Of a DNA stretch of 64,000 nt, positions 26,563 through 35,141 are shown piece after piece. This DNA is from Poriferisocius sp965200775. GTDB taxonomy: Bacteria; Actinomycetota; Acidimicrobiia; Acidimicrobiales; Bin134. The stretch spans positions 1,240,001-1,304,000 of the forward strand of contig OZ241383.1 in NCBI GenBank assembly GCA_965200775.1, read 5' to 3'. The translations under genes were made by a program, and so were the position numbers. Position 1 is the stretch's first letter; every line of letters begins with the position of its first letter. The notes beneath the pieces are model-generated. The model was given only the letters and a program-made list of their open reading frames with translations. It made no database searches and had not been told where the DNA came from.

Positions 26563-26708
26563 CCTGCGCGCCGGAAGGAGCTGCTGTCTCATCTACCTGG
26601 GACGGCAGACCCATGCTGCGGTTGAATGACCTGCGCGCCGGAAGGAGCTGCTGTCTCATCTACCTGGGACGGGAGACCCATGCTGCGGTTGAGTGATCTG
26701 CGCGCCGG
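26524..26708 (+). repeat. 67-base tandem repeat (2.8 copies) at the LivMG/LivF junction
   Basis: Copies lie at 26524-26590 and 26591-26657 (identical) and 26658-26708 (first 51 bases, three mismatches). The unit holds the last 13 codons of the LivMG gene and the first codons of livF, whose frames overlap there. Copy 1 therefore opens a 27-codon frame (26546-26629) and copy 2 another (26613-26696), each starting like LivF (MLRLNDLRAG) and ending like LivMG (THAAVE). The functional livF ATG is in the third, diverged copy. Confidence 0.97.
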
Positions 26709-27381
26709 GTACGGAACGGCCCCGGTGCTTCACGGGGTAAATCTCGCCCTGGAAGACAGGGAGCGGGTGGCGGTTCTGGGCCGTAACGGCGTGGGCAAGA
26801 CGACCCTGCTGCGAGCCATCAGCGGTGCCGTGGCCTGCACCGAAGGATCCCTCACGTTCGACGGCGACGACATCACTGGGAAGCCTGCGTTCAGGCGTGC
26901 TCGGATGGGCATCTCTCACGTCCCCCAGGGGCGTGACATCTTCCCCAAACTCACGGTCCAGGAGAACCTGAGAGTGGGTGCAGTGGCCATGGGTGACCGC
27001 CATGCATCCAAATTGGAGGAGATCTTCGACGAGTTCCCCATGCTGGCCACCAAACGCCATGACCGGGGCGCCGGCCTGTCCGGTGGCCAGCAACAAATCT
27101 TAGCTCTGGCCCGGGCGCTAATGACCGAACCCAGACTCCTGCTCCTCGATGAGCCGTCCGAAGGCATCCAGCCGTCCATTCTGGACGAGATCGTGGAAGT
27201 CGTGGAGCGGATCAACTCGCAGCGAGGTATCGCCGTTCTGATCGTGGAACAAAACCTCGACTTTGCCGCTCGGATCGCCCGGCGGGGCCTGATCATGGAG
27301 AAAGGCGAGCTGGTGGAAGAACTCGACACCGCCGAACTGTCCGCCAACCCCGAACTTCAGAGAAAGTACATGGCGCTGTGA
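26680..27381 (+). CDS. ABC importer ATPase, LivF/UrtE family
   Basis: A 233-residue ATPase with Walker A LGRNGVGKTT, signature LSGGQQQILALARAL and Walker B LLLLDEPSEGIQPS, the last phrase typical of the LivF/UrtE group. It is the second ATPase of the importer. The start ATG 26680 gives MLRLSDLRAGYG, the normal family N-terminus; the open frame to 26626 comes from the tandem repeat. The duplications have moved it 118 bases from the LivMG stop, which ancestrally must have overlapped it. Confidence 0.95.
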   Translation: MLRLSDLRAGYGTAPVLHGVNLALEDRERVAVLGRNGVGKTTLLRAISGAVACTEGSLTFDGDDITGKPAFRRARMGISHVPQGRDIFPKLTVQENLRVGAVAMGDRHASKLEEIFDEFPMLATKRHDRGAGLSGGQQQILALARALMTEPRLLLLDEPSEGIQPSILDEIVEVVERINSQRGIAVLIVEQNLDFAARIARRGLIMEKGELVEELDTAELSANPELQRKYMAL

Positions 27382-27443
27382 GCCGGCTTCCTCCCCCGGC
27401 CGGTCCCGCCGCCAACCCCGGGAAGCAACCAAGGGACCGGAAC

Positions 27444-27476
27444 ATGAACGTAAGAAACGAAAGGAGAGCCCGTTGA
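27444..27476 (+). CDS. Possible 10-codon leader peptide before the CoA ligase
   Basis: An ATG at 27444 with AAGGGA upstream opens MNVRNERRAR and closes with TGA at 27474-27476. That stop overlaps the TTG start of the CoA ligase as TTGA, and the ligase ribosome site AAAGGAGAG lies inside the leader. This layout allows translational coupling. It may also be chance; no homologue is known to me. Confidence 0.35.
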   Translation: MNVRNERRAR

Positions 27477-29197
27477 ACGAAGCTCAACAACCAAGCAGGA
27501 ACCGACCACATGTGAACCCGCCTGCGCTGTCGCACGCATCGGGACCGGTTGACACCCCTCTGCTGGACGAGACGATCCCGACCAACCTGGCCCGGATGGT
27601 GGCCGAGAACGGCGACGGTGAGGCCCTGGTGTCGGTGCAACAGGACCTTCGCTACAAGTACCGGGAGTTCGCCGAGGCGGTGGACCGGGTGGCGGCCGGG
27701 CTGGTGGCCCTCGGTGTGCAGAAGGGCGACCGGGTGGGCATCTGGAGTCCGAACTGTGCCGAATGGGTGCTGATTCAGTACGCCACCGCCCGGATCGGGG
27801 CCATCCTGGTGACGATCAACCCCGCGTACCGGGTCTCGGAGCTGGAGTACGTGCTCAACCAGTCGGGGGTGTCTCTGCTGGTGGCGGCCGACTCCTACGC
27901 CACCAGCGACTACCGGGCCATGGTGGAGCAAGTATGGGACCGGATCCCGGCATCCACCGTTGTGTACCTGAACGTGGAAGGCCAGGGGGACAAAGGCGGC
28001 CTTGGAGGGGGTTCCGGCGACTGGGAGGCCCTGCTGAGCGCCGGCGCGTCGGTAACTACCGAAGAGCTCAACGCCCGCAGTGCGGTCTTGCAGCCCGATG
28101 AGGCCATCAACATCCAGTACACCAGCGGAACCACCGGCTTCCCCAAGGGGGCCACGCTCAGCCATCGCAACATCTTGAACAACGGCTTCTTCGTGGGTGA
28201 GGCCTGCGGGTACACCCATGCCGACCGGGTGTGTCTGCCGGTGCCGTTCTACCACTGCTTTGGGATGGTGCTGGGCAACCTGGCCTGCACCACCCATGGG
28301 GCGACCATCGTGGTGCCCTCCCCCGGCTTCTCGGCCCCGGCCGTGCTGCACGCCTGCCAAAAGGAACGCTGTACAAGCCTCTACGGGGTGCCCACAATGT
28401 TCATTGCCGAGCTGGGCGAACCTGATCTCGACAGTTTCGACCTCTCATCACTGCGCACCGGGATCATGGCCGGCTCCCCATGCCCGGTTGAGGTCATGCG
28501 CCAGGTGGTTGACCGCATGAACATGGACCAGGTGACAATCGCCTACGGGATGACCGAGACATCGCCGGTTTCCACCCAGACCTCTGTGGACGATTCGCTG
28601 GACAAACGGGTATCCACGGTGGGTCGGGCCCATCCCCACGTGGAGGTACGCATCGCCGACCCCGAGACCGGCGAAACCGTCCCCAGGGGTACGGGCGGCG
28701 AGTTCATGACCAGGGGATACTCGGTGATGCTGGGCTATTGGGACGACGACCAGCGCACCCGGGAGGCCATTGACGGCGACGGCTGGATGCACACCGGCGA
28801 CCTGGCGGTGATGGACGACGAAGGCTACGTGAACATCATCGGTCGCATAAAGGACATGATTATCAGAGGCGGCGAGAACATCTACCCCCGCGAGATCGAG
28901 GAGTACCTCTACACCCACCCCGACGTGGTGGAAGTGCAGGTGATCGGCGTGCCCGACGCCCGCTACGGCGAGGAGGTCATGGCCTGGGTGCAGCTCCAGC
29001 ACGGTTCCGGTGCAACCGCCGAGGACATCAAGGACTTCTGCCGGGGCAGCATCGCCCACTACAAGGTTCCCTGCTACGTGAAGTTCACCGATGAGTTCCC
29101 CATGACCGTCACCGGCAAGATCCAGAAGTACGTCATGCGGGAGACATCCATCGAGGAGTTGGGCCTGGACGAGCTGGTCCAAGCCCAGCACGTCTGA
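27473..29197 (+). CDS. AMP-forming acyl-CoA synthetase (FadD35-like)
   Basis: A 574-residue ligase that activates a carboxylic acid to its CoA ester through an acyl-adenylate. Motifs are the P-loop YTSGTTGFPKGATLSH, the adenylate site YGMTETSPVS, GWMHTGDLAVMDDEGY, the hinge GRIKDMIIRGGENIYP and the terminal catalytic lysine in MTVTGKIQKYVMRE. The start TTG 27473 has AAAGGAGAG six bases upstream. It heads a run with an acyl-CoA dehydrogenase and a biotin-dependent carboxylase, similar in content to the Mycobacterium tuberculosis fadD35-accD1-accA1-fadE19 region. Confidence 0.95.
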   Translation: MNEAQQPSRNRPHVNPPALSHASGPVDTPLLDETIPTNLARMVAENGDGEALVSVQQDLRYKYREFAEAVDRVAAGLVALGVQKGDRVGIWSPNCAEWVLIQYATARIGAILVTINPAYRVSELEYVLNQSGVSLLVAADSYATSDYRAMVEQVWDRIPASTVVYLNVEGQGDKGGLGGGSGDWEALLSAGASVTTEELNARSAVLQPDEAINIQYTSGTTGFPKGATLSHRNILNNGFFVGEACGYTHADRVCLPVPFYHCFGMVLGNLACTTHGATIVVPSPGFSAPAVLHACQKERCTSLYGVPTMFIAELGEPDLDSFDLSSLRTGIMAGSPCPVEVMRQVVDRMNMDQVTIAYGMTETSPVSTQTSVDDSLDKRVSTVGRAHPHVEVRIADPETGETVPRGTGGEFMTRGYSVMLGYWDDDQRTREAIDGDGWMHTGDLAVMDDEGYVNIIGRIKDMIIRGGENIYPREIEEYLYTHPDVVEVQVIGVPDARYGEEVMAWVQLQHGSGATAEDIKDFCRGSIAHYKVPCYVKFTDEFPMTVTGKIQKYVMRETSIEELGLDELVQAQHV

Positions 29198-29207
29198 CCG
29201 TATCGCC

Positions 29208-30356
29208 ATGGCCTTCACCGAAGAGCAAGAGACGTTCCGTCGGGTGGTTCGGGAGTTCGCCGCCGCCGAGATAGTCCCCCATGCCGAGAGCTGGGACCGT
29301 GAGCACACCTTCCCCACCAACACCGTCCGGGCTATGGGCGATTTGGGGCTGTTTGGCCTGGTCTTCCCTCTCGAATACGGTGGGGCCGGGGCCGATTTCA
29401 CCACTCTGTGCATCGCCATCGAGGAGATCGGCCGGGCCGACCAATCGATGGGTATCACCCTGGAGGCCGGGGTGAGCCTGGGAGCCAAACCCATCTTCGA
29501 GTTCGGCACTGCCGAGCAGAAAGAGGCCTACCTGCCCGACCTGGTGGCGGGGAGGAAGCTGGCCGGTTTCGGCCTTACCGAACCCGACGGCGGGTCCGAC
29601 GCTGGAGCCACCAAGACCAGGGCCCGCCTGGACACGACCGGCCCCGAGCCGCAGTGGGTGATCGACGGCAACAAGGCGTTCATCACCAACTCGGGGTCGG
29701 ACATCACCAGCCTGGTGACGGTAACCGCTCGCACAGATGACGGTGTCTCCTCCATCATCGTTCCCGCCGGCACCTCGGGGCTCACGGTGGAGCCGCCCTA
29801 CCGAAAGATGGGGTGGCACGCCTCCGACACCCACGGCCTGGTCTTCAGCGACTGCCGGGTTCCCGAGGCCAACCTGCTGGGCGCTCCGGGCCGGGGCTAC
29901 CAGCAGTTCCTGGCCACCCTCGACGACGGGAGAATCGCCATCGCCGCCCTGGCTGTGGGGCTGATCCAGGCCTGCCTCGACGAGAGCGTCGCATACGCCA
30001 ACCAGCGTCACGCCTTCGGTCGGGCCATCGGGAGCTACCAGGCGGTGGCGTTCAAGTGCGCCGACATGGCTGTATCGGCCGAGACGGCCCGGCAGGTGAC
30101 CTACGCCGCCGCGGCCCGTAAGGACGCCGGGCTCCCCTTCAAGAAGGAGGCCGCCATCGCAAAGCTCTACGCCACCGAGGCCGCGGTGTCGGCCACTCGG
30201 GAGGCAACGCAGATTTTCGGAGGCTACGGGTTCATGGACGAGACCCCGGTGTCCCGCTTCTACCGTGACGCCAAGATCCTCGAGATCGGGGAAGGCACCA
30301 GCGAGATCCAGCGTCTGGTCATCGCCCGCCGGCTCGGTCTCGACGTTTCCCAGTGA
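29208..30356 (+). CDS. Acyl-CoA dehydrogenase (isovaleryl/short-chain type)
   Basis: A 382-residue dehydrogenase of the short/branched-chain class. It has FGLTEPDGGSDAGATKT, the flavin segment NQRHAFGRAIGSYQAVAFKCADM and the catalytic region ILEIGEGTSEIQRLVIARRLGL, where the canonical base glutamate (GEGTSE) is present. With the carboxylase subunits behind it, isovaleryl-CoA oxidation is the most natural reading, but another branched acyl-CoA is possible. It starts 10 bases after the ligase stop. Confidence 0.95.
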   Translation: MAFTEEQETFRRVVREFAAAEIVPHAESWDREHTFPTNTVRAMGDLGLFGLVFPLEYGGAGADFTTLCIAIEEIGRADQSMGITLEAGVSLGAKPIFEFGTAEQKEAYLPDLVAGRKLAGFGLTEPDGGSDAGATKTRARLDTTGPEPQWVIDGNKAFITNSGSDITSLVTVTARTDDGVSSIIVPAGTSGLTVEPPYRKMGWHASDTHGLVFSDCRVPEANLLGAPGRGYQQFLATLDDGRIAIAALAVGLIQACLDESVAYANQRHAFGRAIGSYQAVAFKCADMAVSAETARQVTYAAAARKDAGLPFKKEAAIAKLYATEAAVSATREATQIFGGYGFMDETPVSRFYRDAKILEIGEGTSEIQRLVIARRLGLDVSQ

Positions 30357-30457
30357 TGCAAACGTCCATTGCATTGCCGATGGCACAGGCAAATCTGTGG
30401 CGAGCCGCTCCATCTCCGTCACAGCACCCACATGAGCCATAGCATCGGACCCACAGC

Positions 30458-32080
30458 ATGAGGTACATCCAGAGCAAGGTGGACACCCGGTCGGCTTCGT
30501 TTGCCGCCAACTCCGAAGCCTATGCCGGGTTGCTGGATACCCTGCGCAGCCGCACCGACGAGGCAGTCCGGGGCGGACCGGGACGGCAGCGGTTGATCGA
30601 GCGGCACCTGGCTCGGAACAAGGTGATGGTGCGAGACCGTATCGACATGGTGGTCGACCGGGGTTCCCCGTTCCTGGAGTTCTCCACGCTAGCCGGGTTC
30701 GGACAGTACGACGGGGCCGCGCCAGGCGGGGGGATCGTGACCGGGGTTGGCTTGGTCCATGACGTGCCCTACGTGTTTATCGCCAACGACGCCACAGTGA
30801 AGGGCGGGTCGCTGTTCCCGGTGTCGATCAAGAAGCACGTTCGGGCTCAGCAGATCGCCGAGGAGAACGGCATGGGGGTGATCTACCTGGTGGACTCGGG
30901 GGGCGCCTTCCTGCCGCTGCAGGACGAGATTTTCCCCGATAAGGATCACTTCGGCGGTTCGTTCTACCGCCAGGCCCGGATGTCGGCTCAAGGGTTGCCC
31001 CAATTGTCGGTGGTGCTGGGAGGCTGCACCGCCGGCGGTGCCTACGTCCCGGCGTTGAGCGACGAGGTAATCATGGTGGAGGGCATTGGCCGCATCTATC
31101 TGGGCGGCCCTCCCATCGTGAAAGCGGCTTTAGGAGAGGTAGTGGAGCCTGACGACCTGGGCGGCGCGGTGCTGCACACTCGGGTGTCCGGCGTGAGCGA
31201 CCACCTGACCTCAAGCGAGCAGGAGGCCTACGGCCTGCTCCGGGAGCTGTGCGAGGCCACCAACCAGCGCCGGGTCGGTGCCCGTCAGGGGTGGTCCGAT
31301 TGGGCCGAGCCCGAACCGCCTGCCTACGACCCCGAGGAGATTTATGGGATCGTAAGCGCCGACGACCGGATCCCGTTCGACTCCACCGAGATCATCGCCC
31401 GCCTGGTGGATGGGTCGCGCTTCAGGGCGTTCAAACCGGAGTGGGGATCGTCGGTCGTGTGCGGTTTCGCCCGCATCTGGGGGTATCTGGTCGGTGTGGT
31501 GTCCAACAACGGGATCATTTTCTCCGAGTCGGCCCTAAAGGCCACCCATTTCATCGAATTGTGCGAGCAGCGCCGGATCCCGCTGGTGTTCCTGCAGAAC
31601 ACCTCGGGCTACATGGTGGGCCACGACTCCGAAGCAGCCGGCATTGCCAAGCACGGGGCGAAGATGGTGGCCGCTGTGGCCAACGCCACCGTGCCTCGTT
31701 ACACGGTGCTCATCGGCGGTTCCTACGGGGCCGGCAACTACGGCATGTGTGGGCGGGGATTCAACCCTCGGTTCCTGTTCGCCTGGCCCAACTCTCGCAT
31801 CGCAACCATGGCGGCCGACACCGCCGAGACGGTGTTGGTGGACATCCGGCTGGGCGGTCTCAAGGCCGACGAGACCAGCGAGGCCGACATCGCTGCCATG
31901 AGAGCTGAGGTGCGGGCTCAGTACGAGGAACAGTCCGACCCGTACTACGCCACGTCACGGCTGTGGGACGACGGGCTGATGGACCCCGCCCACACCCGTG
32001 ACGCTCTCGGGTTGTGCTTGGGATTGGCTGCTCGCCAGGACGACGCAGGCCCCTCTCGGCCCCTCGTCTACCGGATGTAA
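30458..32080 (+). CDS. Acyl-CoA carboxylase carboxyltransferase (beta) subunit
   Basis: A 540-residue carboxyltransferase of the methylcrotonyl/acyl-CoA carboxylase family. The N-terminal half has GGGIVTGVGLVHDVPYVFIANDATVKGGS and the oxyanion segment GGCTAGGAYVPALSDE; the C-terminal half has FLQNTSGYMVGHDSEAAGIAKHGAKMV and GGSYGAGNYGMCGRGFNPRF. It moves CO2 from carboxybiotin to an acyl-CoA. Order dehydrogenase-beta-alpha and the length fit the methylcrotonyl-type (AccD1) rather than propionyl-type enzyme. Start ATG 30458. Confidence 0.95.
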   Translation: MRYIQSKVDTRSASFAANSEAYAGLLDTLRSRTDEAVRGGPGRQRLIERHLARNKVMVRDRIDMVVDRGSPFLEFSTLAGFGQYDGAAPGGGIVTGVGLVHDVPYVFIANDATVKGGSLFPVSIKKHVRAQQIAEENGMGVIYLVDSGGAFLPLQDEIFPDKDHFGGSFYRQARMSAQGLPQLSVVLGGCTAGGAYVPALSDEVIMVEGIGRIYLGGPPIVKAALGEVVEPDDLGGAVLHTRVSGVSDHLTSSEQEAYGLLRELCEATNQRRVGARQGWSDWAEPEPPAYDPEEIYGIVSADDRIPFDSTEIIARLVDGSRFRAFKPEWGSSVVCGFARIWGYLVGVVSNNGIIFSESALKATHFIELCEQRRIPLVFLQNTSGYMVGHDSEAAGIAKHGAKMVAAVANATVPRYTVLIGGSYGAGNYGMCGRGFNPRFLFAWPNSRIATMAADTAETVLVDIRLGGLKADETSEADIAAMRAEVRAQYEEQSDPYYATSRLWDDGLMDPAHTRDALGLCLGLAARQDDAGPSRPLVYRM

Positions 32081-32093
32081 GCCGGAGCCGACG

Positions 32094-34025
32094 ATGCGGA
32101 TTCTGGTGGCCAACCGGGGCGAGATCGCTCGCCGGGTGATCCGCACTGCTCACCGGCTGGGAGCAGAGACGGTGGCGGTGTATTCCGACGCTGACCGGCA
32201 CGCACCTTTCGTTGGCGAGGCCACAATGGCCCACCGGCTGGGCCCGGCCGATCCGGCCCGTTCGTACCTGAGTTCTGAGGCGGTGCTGGCAGCGGCCGCC
32301 GCCACCGCAACCACCGCCATCCATCCCGGTTACGGGTTCTTGTCGGAGAACGCCGGTTTCGCTCGAGCGGTGATGGCTGCTGGGCTGGTGTGGATAGGCC
32401 CCGATCCGGAGGTGATGGCGGCAATGGCCTCCAAGATCGAAGCCCGACGCCTGGCAGGAGAGGCCGGTGTGCCGGTCATCCCCGGTTTCGACGGTGACCA
32501 GGACGCCAAGGGGTTGGGGCAGGCCGCTGATCGCATCGGCTTTCCCGTGCTGATCAAGGCCTCCGCAGGGGGCGGCGGGAAAGGCATTCGCATCGCTTCC
32601 GCTCCCGAGCATTTCCCAGCCGCACTGCGGGAGGCCCGAACCGAGGCCGAGAGAGCGTTTGGCGATCCGACCGTGCTGGTGGAGCGCTATATCACCCAGC
32701 CTCGCCACATAGAAGTTCAGGTTGTGGGCGACCACCACAACAACGTGGTGCATCTCGGGACCAGGGAGTGCTCGGTGCAGCGCCGCTACCAGAAGCTCCT
32801 GGAAGAGGCGCCTGCGCCCCGTCTGCCCGACGCCACCCGAGCCGAGCTGGAGGCCCGCGCAGTGGGTTTGGCCGAGGCAACCGGCTACGACTCGGCCGGA
32901 ACAGTCGAGTACATCCTCGACGACCACACCGGCCAGTACTTCTTCCTGGAGATGAACACCCGACTCCAGGTGGAGCACCCGGTCACCGAGATGGTGACCG
33001 GCCTCGACTTGGTGGAGCTGCAAATCCTCGCCGCTCACGGCGAACCTCTGCCCGTGACCCAGCAGGACATCACATTCACCGGCCACGCGTTCGAAGCTCG
33101 CATTAACGCCGAGAACCCCGCCACCGGTTTCACCCCCCAAACCGGCACCATCAGCCACCTGCGGGTGCCCCATGATGTCCGCTGGGACAGCGCGGTTGAA
33201 GTCGGAAGCGAGGCAACCCCGTACTACGACTCGATGATCGCCAAGCTCATCACCACCGGTCCCGACCGCGAATCGGCCCGTCTGCGCCTGGCGGAAACCC
33301 TTGAGGAAATCCTCATCGGTGGCTTCACCACCACCACAGGGTTTCACCGCTGGCTCATCAACCAACCGGCTCTCATCAACAGCACCATCACCACCCGCTA
33401 TCTCGATGAGACCCCTGTGCCCGACCCCCCGGCACCACCGGCCGGGATGGCCGCAGCAGCCTGGAAAGCCTCTCGCCGAGCCGAGGCCCCGTCGGACGCC
33501 TGGCACCAACTCCACCTCTTTCGCAATAGCGACCAAACGGCCTTCGACCCGGTCATCCTTGAGGATCAATCCGGTGCCATCTACGAGGTTGAACCCCACG
33601 GCTGGGCCTGGACCGGGACTCACCTCTTCGACGTGGCCGACCAGGTCGGTCGTCACACCGCGGCGGTGGACACCAATGCCGGTTTGGTTTGGGTGAACCT
33701 GGATGGCCACACCTTCTCGTTCAACGCGCTCACCCGCTCCGAACACTGGGCCGCCAAAGCCACCGGCAGCTTGGCTGCGCTCGAAGACGCCATCGTCGCC
33801 CCCTTCCCTGCGGTGGTGTCCGAGGTGCTGGTGGCTCCCGGAGACGAACTCACCCCCGACGACCCGGTTGTGGTGATTGAAGCGATGAAGATGCTCCACA
33901 CCCTGTCCACTCCCAGTCGAGCGGTGGTGGCCGCCGTGCGGGTTGAGGTGGGCGATCAGGTGGAGTCGGGGCAAGTCCTCGTAACCCTGGAACCACCCCC
34001 CACCGAGGCTGGGTCGGGTCGCTAG
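32094..34025 (+). CDS. Acyl-CoA carboxylase biotin carboxylase/carrier (alpha) subunit
   Basis: A 643-residue alpha subunit. The biotin carboxylase covers about residues 1-450 with the glycine-rich ATP loop GGGGKGIRI and EMNTRLQVEHPVTEM. A BT-like middle region follows, then the carrier domain with biotinyl Lys599 in EAMKM near the C-terminus. The start is ATG 32094, which gives MRILVANRGEIARRVI; the open frame further upstream lies inside the beta gene. It is 13 bases downstream of its partner subunit. Confidence 0.96.
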   Translation: MRILVANRGEIARRVIRTAHRLGAETVAVYSDADRHAPFVGEATMAHRLGPADPARSYLSSEAVLAAAAATATTAIHPGYGFLSENAGFARAVMAAGLVWIGPDPEVMAAMASKIEARRLAGEAGVPVIPGFDGDQDAKGLGQAADRIGFPVLIKASAGGGGKGIRIASAPEHFPAALREARTEAERAFGDPTVLVERYITQPRHIEVQVVGDHHNNVVHLGTRECSVQRRYQKLLEEAPAPRLPDATRAELEARAVGLAEATGYDSAGTVEYILDDHTGQYFFLEMNTRLQVEHPVTEMVTGLDLVELQILAAHGEPLPVTQQDITFTGHAFEARINAENPATGFTPQTGTISHLRVPHDVRWDSAVEVGSEATPYYDSMIAKLITTGPDRESARLRLAETLEEILIGGFTTTTGFHRWLINQPALINSTITTRYLDETPVPDPPAPPAGMAAAAWKASRRAEAPSDAWHQLHLFRNSDQTAFDPVILEDQSGAIYEVEPHGWAWTGTHLFDVADQVGRHTAAVDTNAGLVWVNLDGHTFSFNALTRSEHWAAKATGSLAALEDAIVAPFPAVVSEVLVAPGDELTPDDPVVVIEAMKMLHTLSTPSRAVVAAVRVEVGDQVESGQVLVTLEPPPTEAGSGR

Positions 34026-34034
34026 GGTGCGGGC

Positions 34035-35075
34035 ATGAGTCGAGTGAACGCGGTGCTGATGTTCCCCCTGAACATGGATGCCTCGACGCTGGAGGACCTG
34101 CACCGGGAGTTCCCCGACGTGGACTTCTCCAACATCGGTTACATCGAACCCCACGGGCTGCGCGACGCCAAGGCCAAGGGCCGGCTTACCGCAGAGCTGC
34201 TGGCCACGGCGCCCGACCTGTCGGAACAGGAGCGGGCCACCATCGCCGACGCCGACGTGTTGATGGCGTTGGACCTCCCCGAAGGCATCCGGGACTGGGC
34301 TCCCCGCTTGCGCTGGGTCCAGGCGATAGGAGCTGGTATCGGGCAACTGGAACCCGCTGAGCTGCGAGCCAAGGGCATAACGCTGACGAACGCGGCCGGG
34401 GTGGCCTCGGTGCCTATCGCCGAGTTCGTGATCGGTCGGTTGCTTGAGGTGTGGAAGGACACAAGGGTGCTGGAACGCCTGCAACACGAACACCGGTGGC
34501 AGATGCACCAGGGCCGGCTCGTGAAGGACAAGACCATCGGCATCGTCGGCCTGGGGGCAATCGGGAGGGATGTGGCCCGACGGGCCCGGGCCTTCGAGGT
34601 GACCGTGCTTGCCAACCGGCGCTCGGCCCAAGCCGGCGATACCGACCCCGATGTGGATGAGCTCTACGGACCCGACGGTCTGGACGAAATGCTGGAACGC
34701 TGCGACGCCGTGGTGTTGTGCGCTCCCCAAACCCCCGAAACGGTGAACCTGTTCAACGCTGATCGCCTGGCCCGACTCAAGCCTGCAGCGGTACTGGTGA
34801 ACGTGGCCCGAGGGTCGCTGATCGACGAGGGAGCGCTGATCGCCGCCCTGGAGAGCGGGCACCTGGCTGCGGCCATCCTCGACGTGACCCGTGAGGAGCC
34901 GCTACCCCCCGGCAACCCGCTGTGGGACGCTCCCAACATGTACCTGTCCCCCCACACCTCCACCTCCAGGGAGGGGTACGACCAAGCCCTGCTCGAGTTG
35001 TTCCGCGATAACCTGACCCGCTTCCTGGACCACGAGCCACTCCGCAACGTTGTCGACCCCGACCGGGGCTACTGA
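34035..35075 (+). CDS. D-isomer-specific 2-hydroxyacid dehydrogenase
   Basis: A 346-residue NAD-dependent dehydrogenase. The Rossmann motif is GIVGLGAIGRDVARRARAF, the substrate arginine is in VNVARGSLIDEGAL, the glutamate in REEPLPPGNPLWD and the catalytic histidine in YLSPHTSTS. It interconverts a 2-oxo acid and a D-2-hydroxy acid. It begins nine bases after the carboxylase stop, so it may be co-transcribed; a role in branched-chain acid metabolism would be guesswork. Confidence 0.93.
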   Translation: MSRVNAVLMFPLNMDASTLEDLHREFPDVDFSNIGYIEPHGLRDAKAKGRLTAELLATAPDLSEQERATIADADVLMALDLPEGIRDWAPRLRWVQAIGAGIGQLEPAELRAKGITLTNAAGVASVPIAEFVIGRLLEVWKDTRVLERLQHEHRWQMHQGRLVKDKTIGIVGLGAIGRDVARRARAFEVTVLANRRSAQAGDTDPDVDELYGPDGLDEMLERCDAVVLCAPQTPETVNLFNADRLARLKPAAVLVNVARGSLIDEGALIAALESGHLAAAILDVTREEPLPPGNPLWDAPNMYLSPHTSTSREGYDQALLELFRDNLTRFLDHEPLRNVVDPDRGY

Positions 35076-35141
35076 CGCCGAACCGTGCTGAGCTAGTCCT
35101 TGGACGGGAACCGGGGGCGACGGGGCGGGTAGCGTCGGCCC

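Noticed and set aside
33640..33665. A GTCGTCACACCGCGG match to the 15027 repeat
   Set aside because: It is inside the biotin carboxylase coding sequence, shorter than the repeat, and best seen as chance.
31860..34862. A 1000-codon open frame antisense to the biotin carboxylase gene
   Set aside because: Antisense to a clear acyl-CoA carboxylase alpha subunit; the sequence has no domain and its composition is typical of GC-rich antisense frames.
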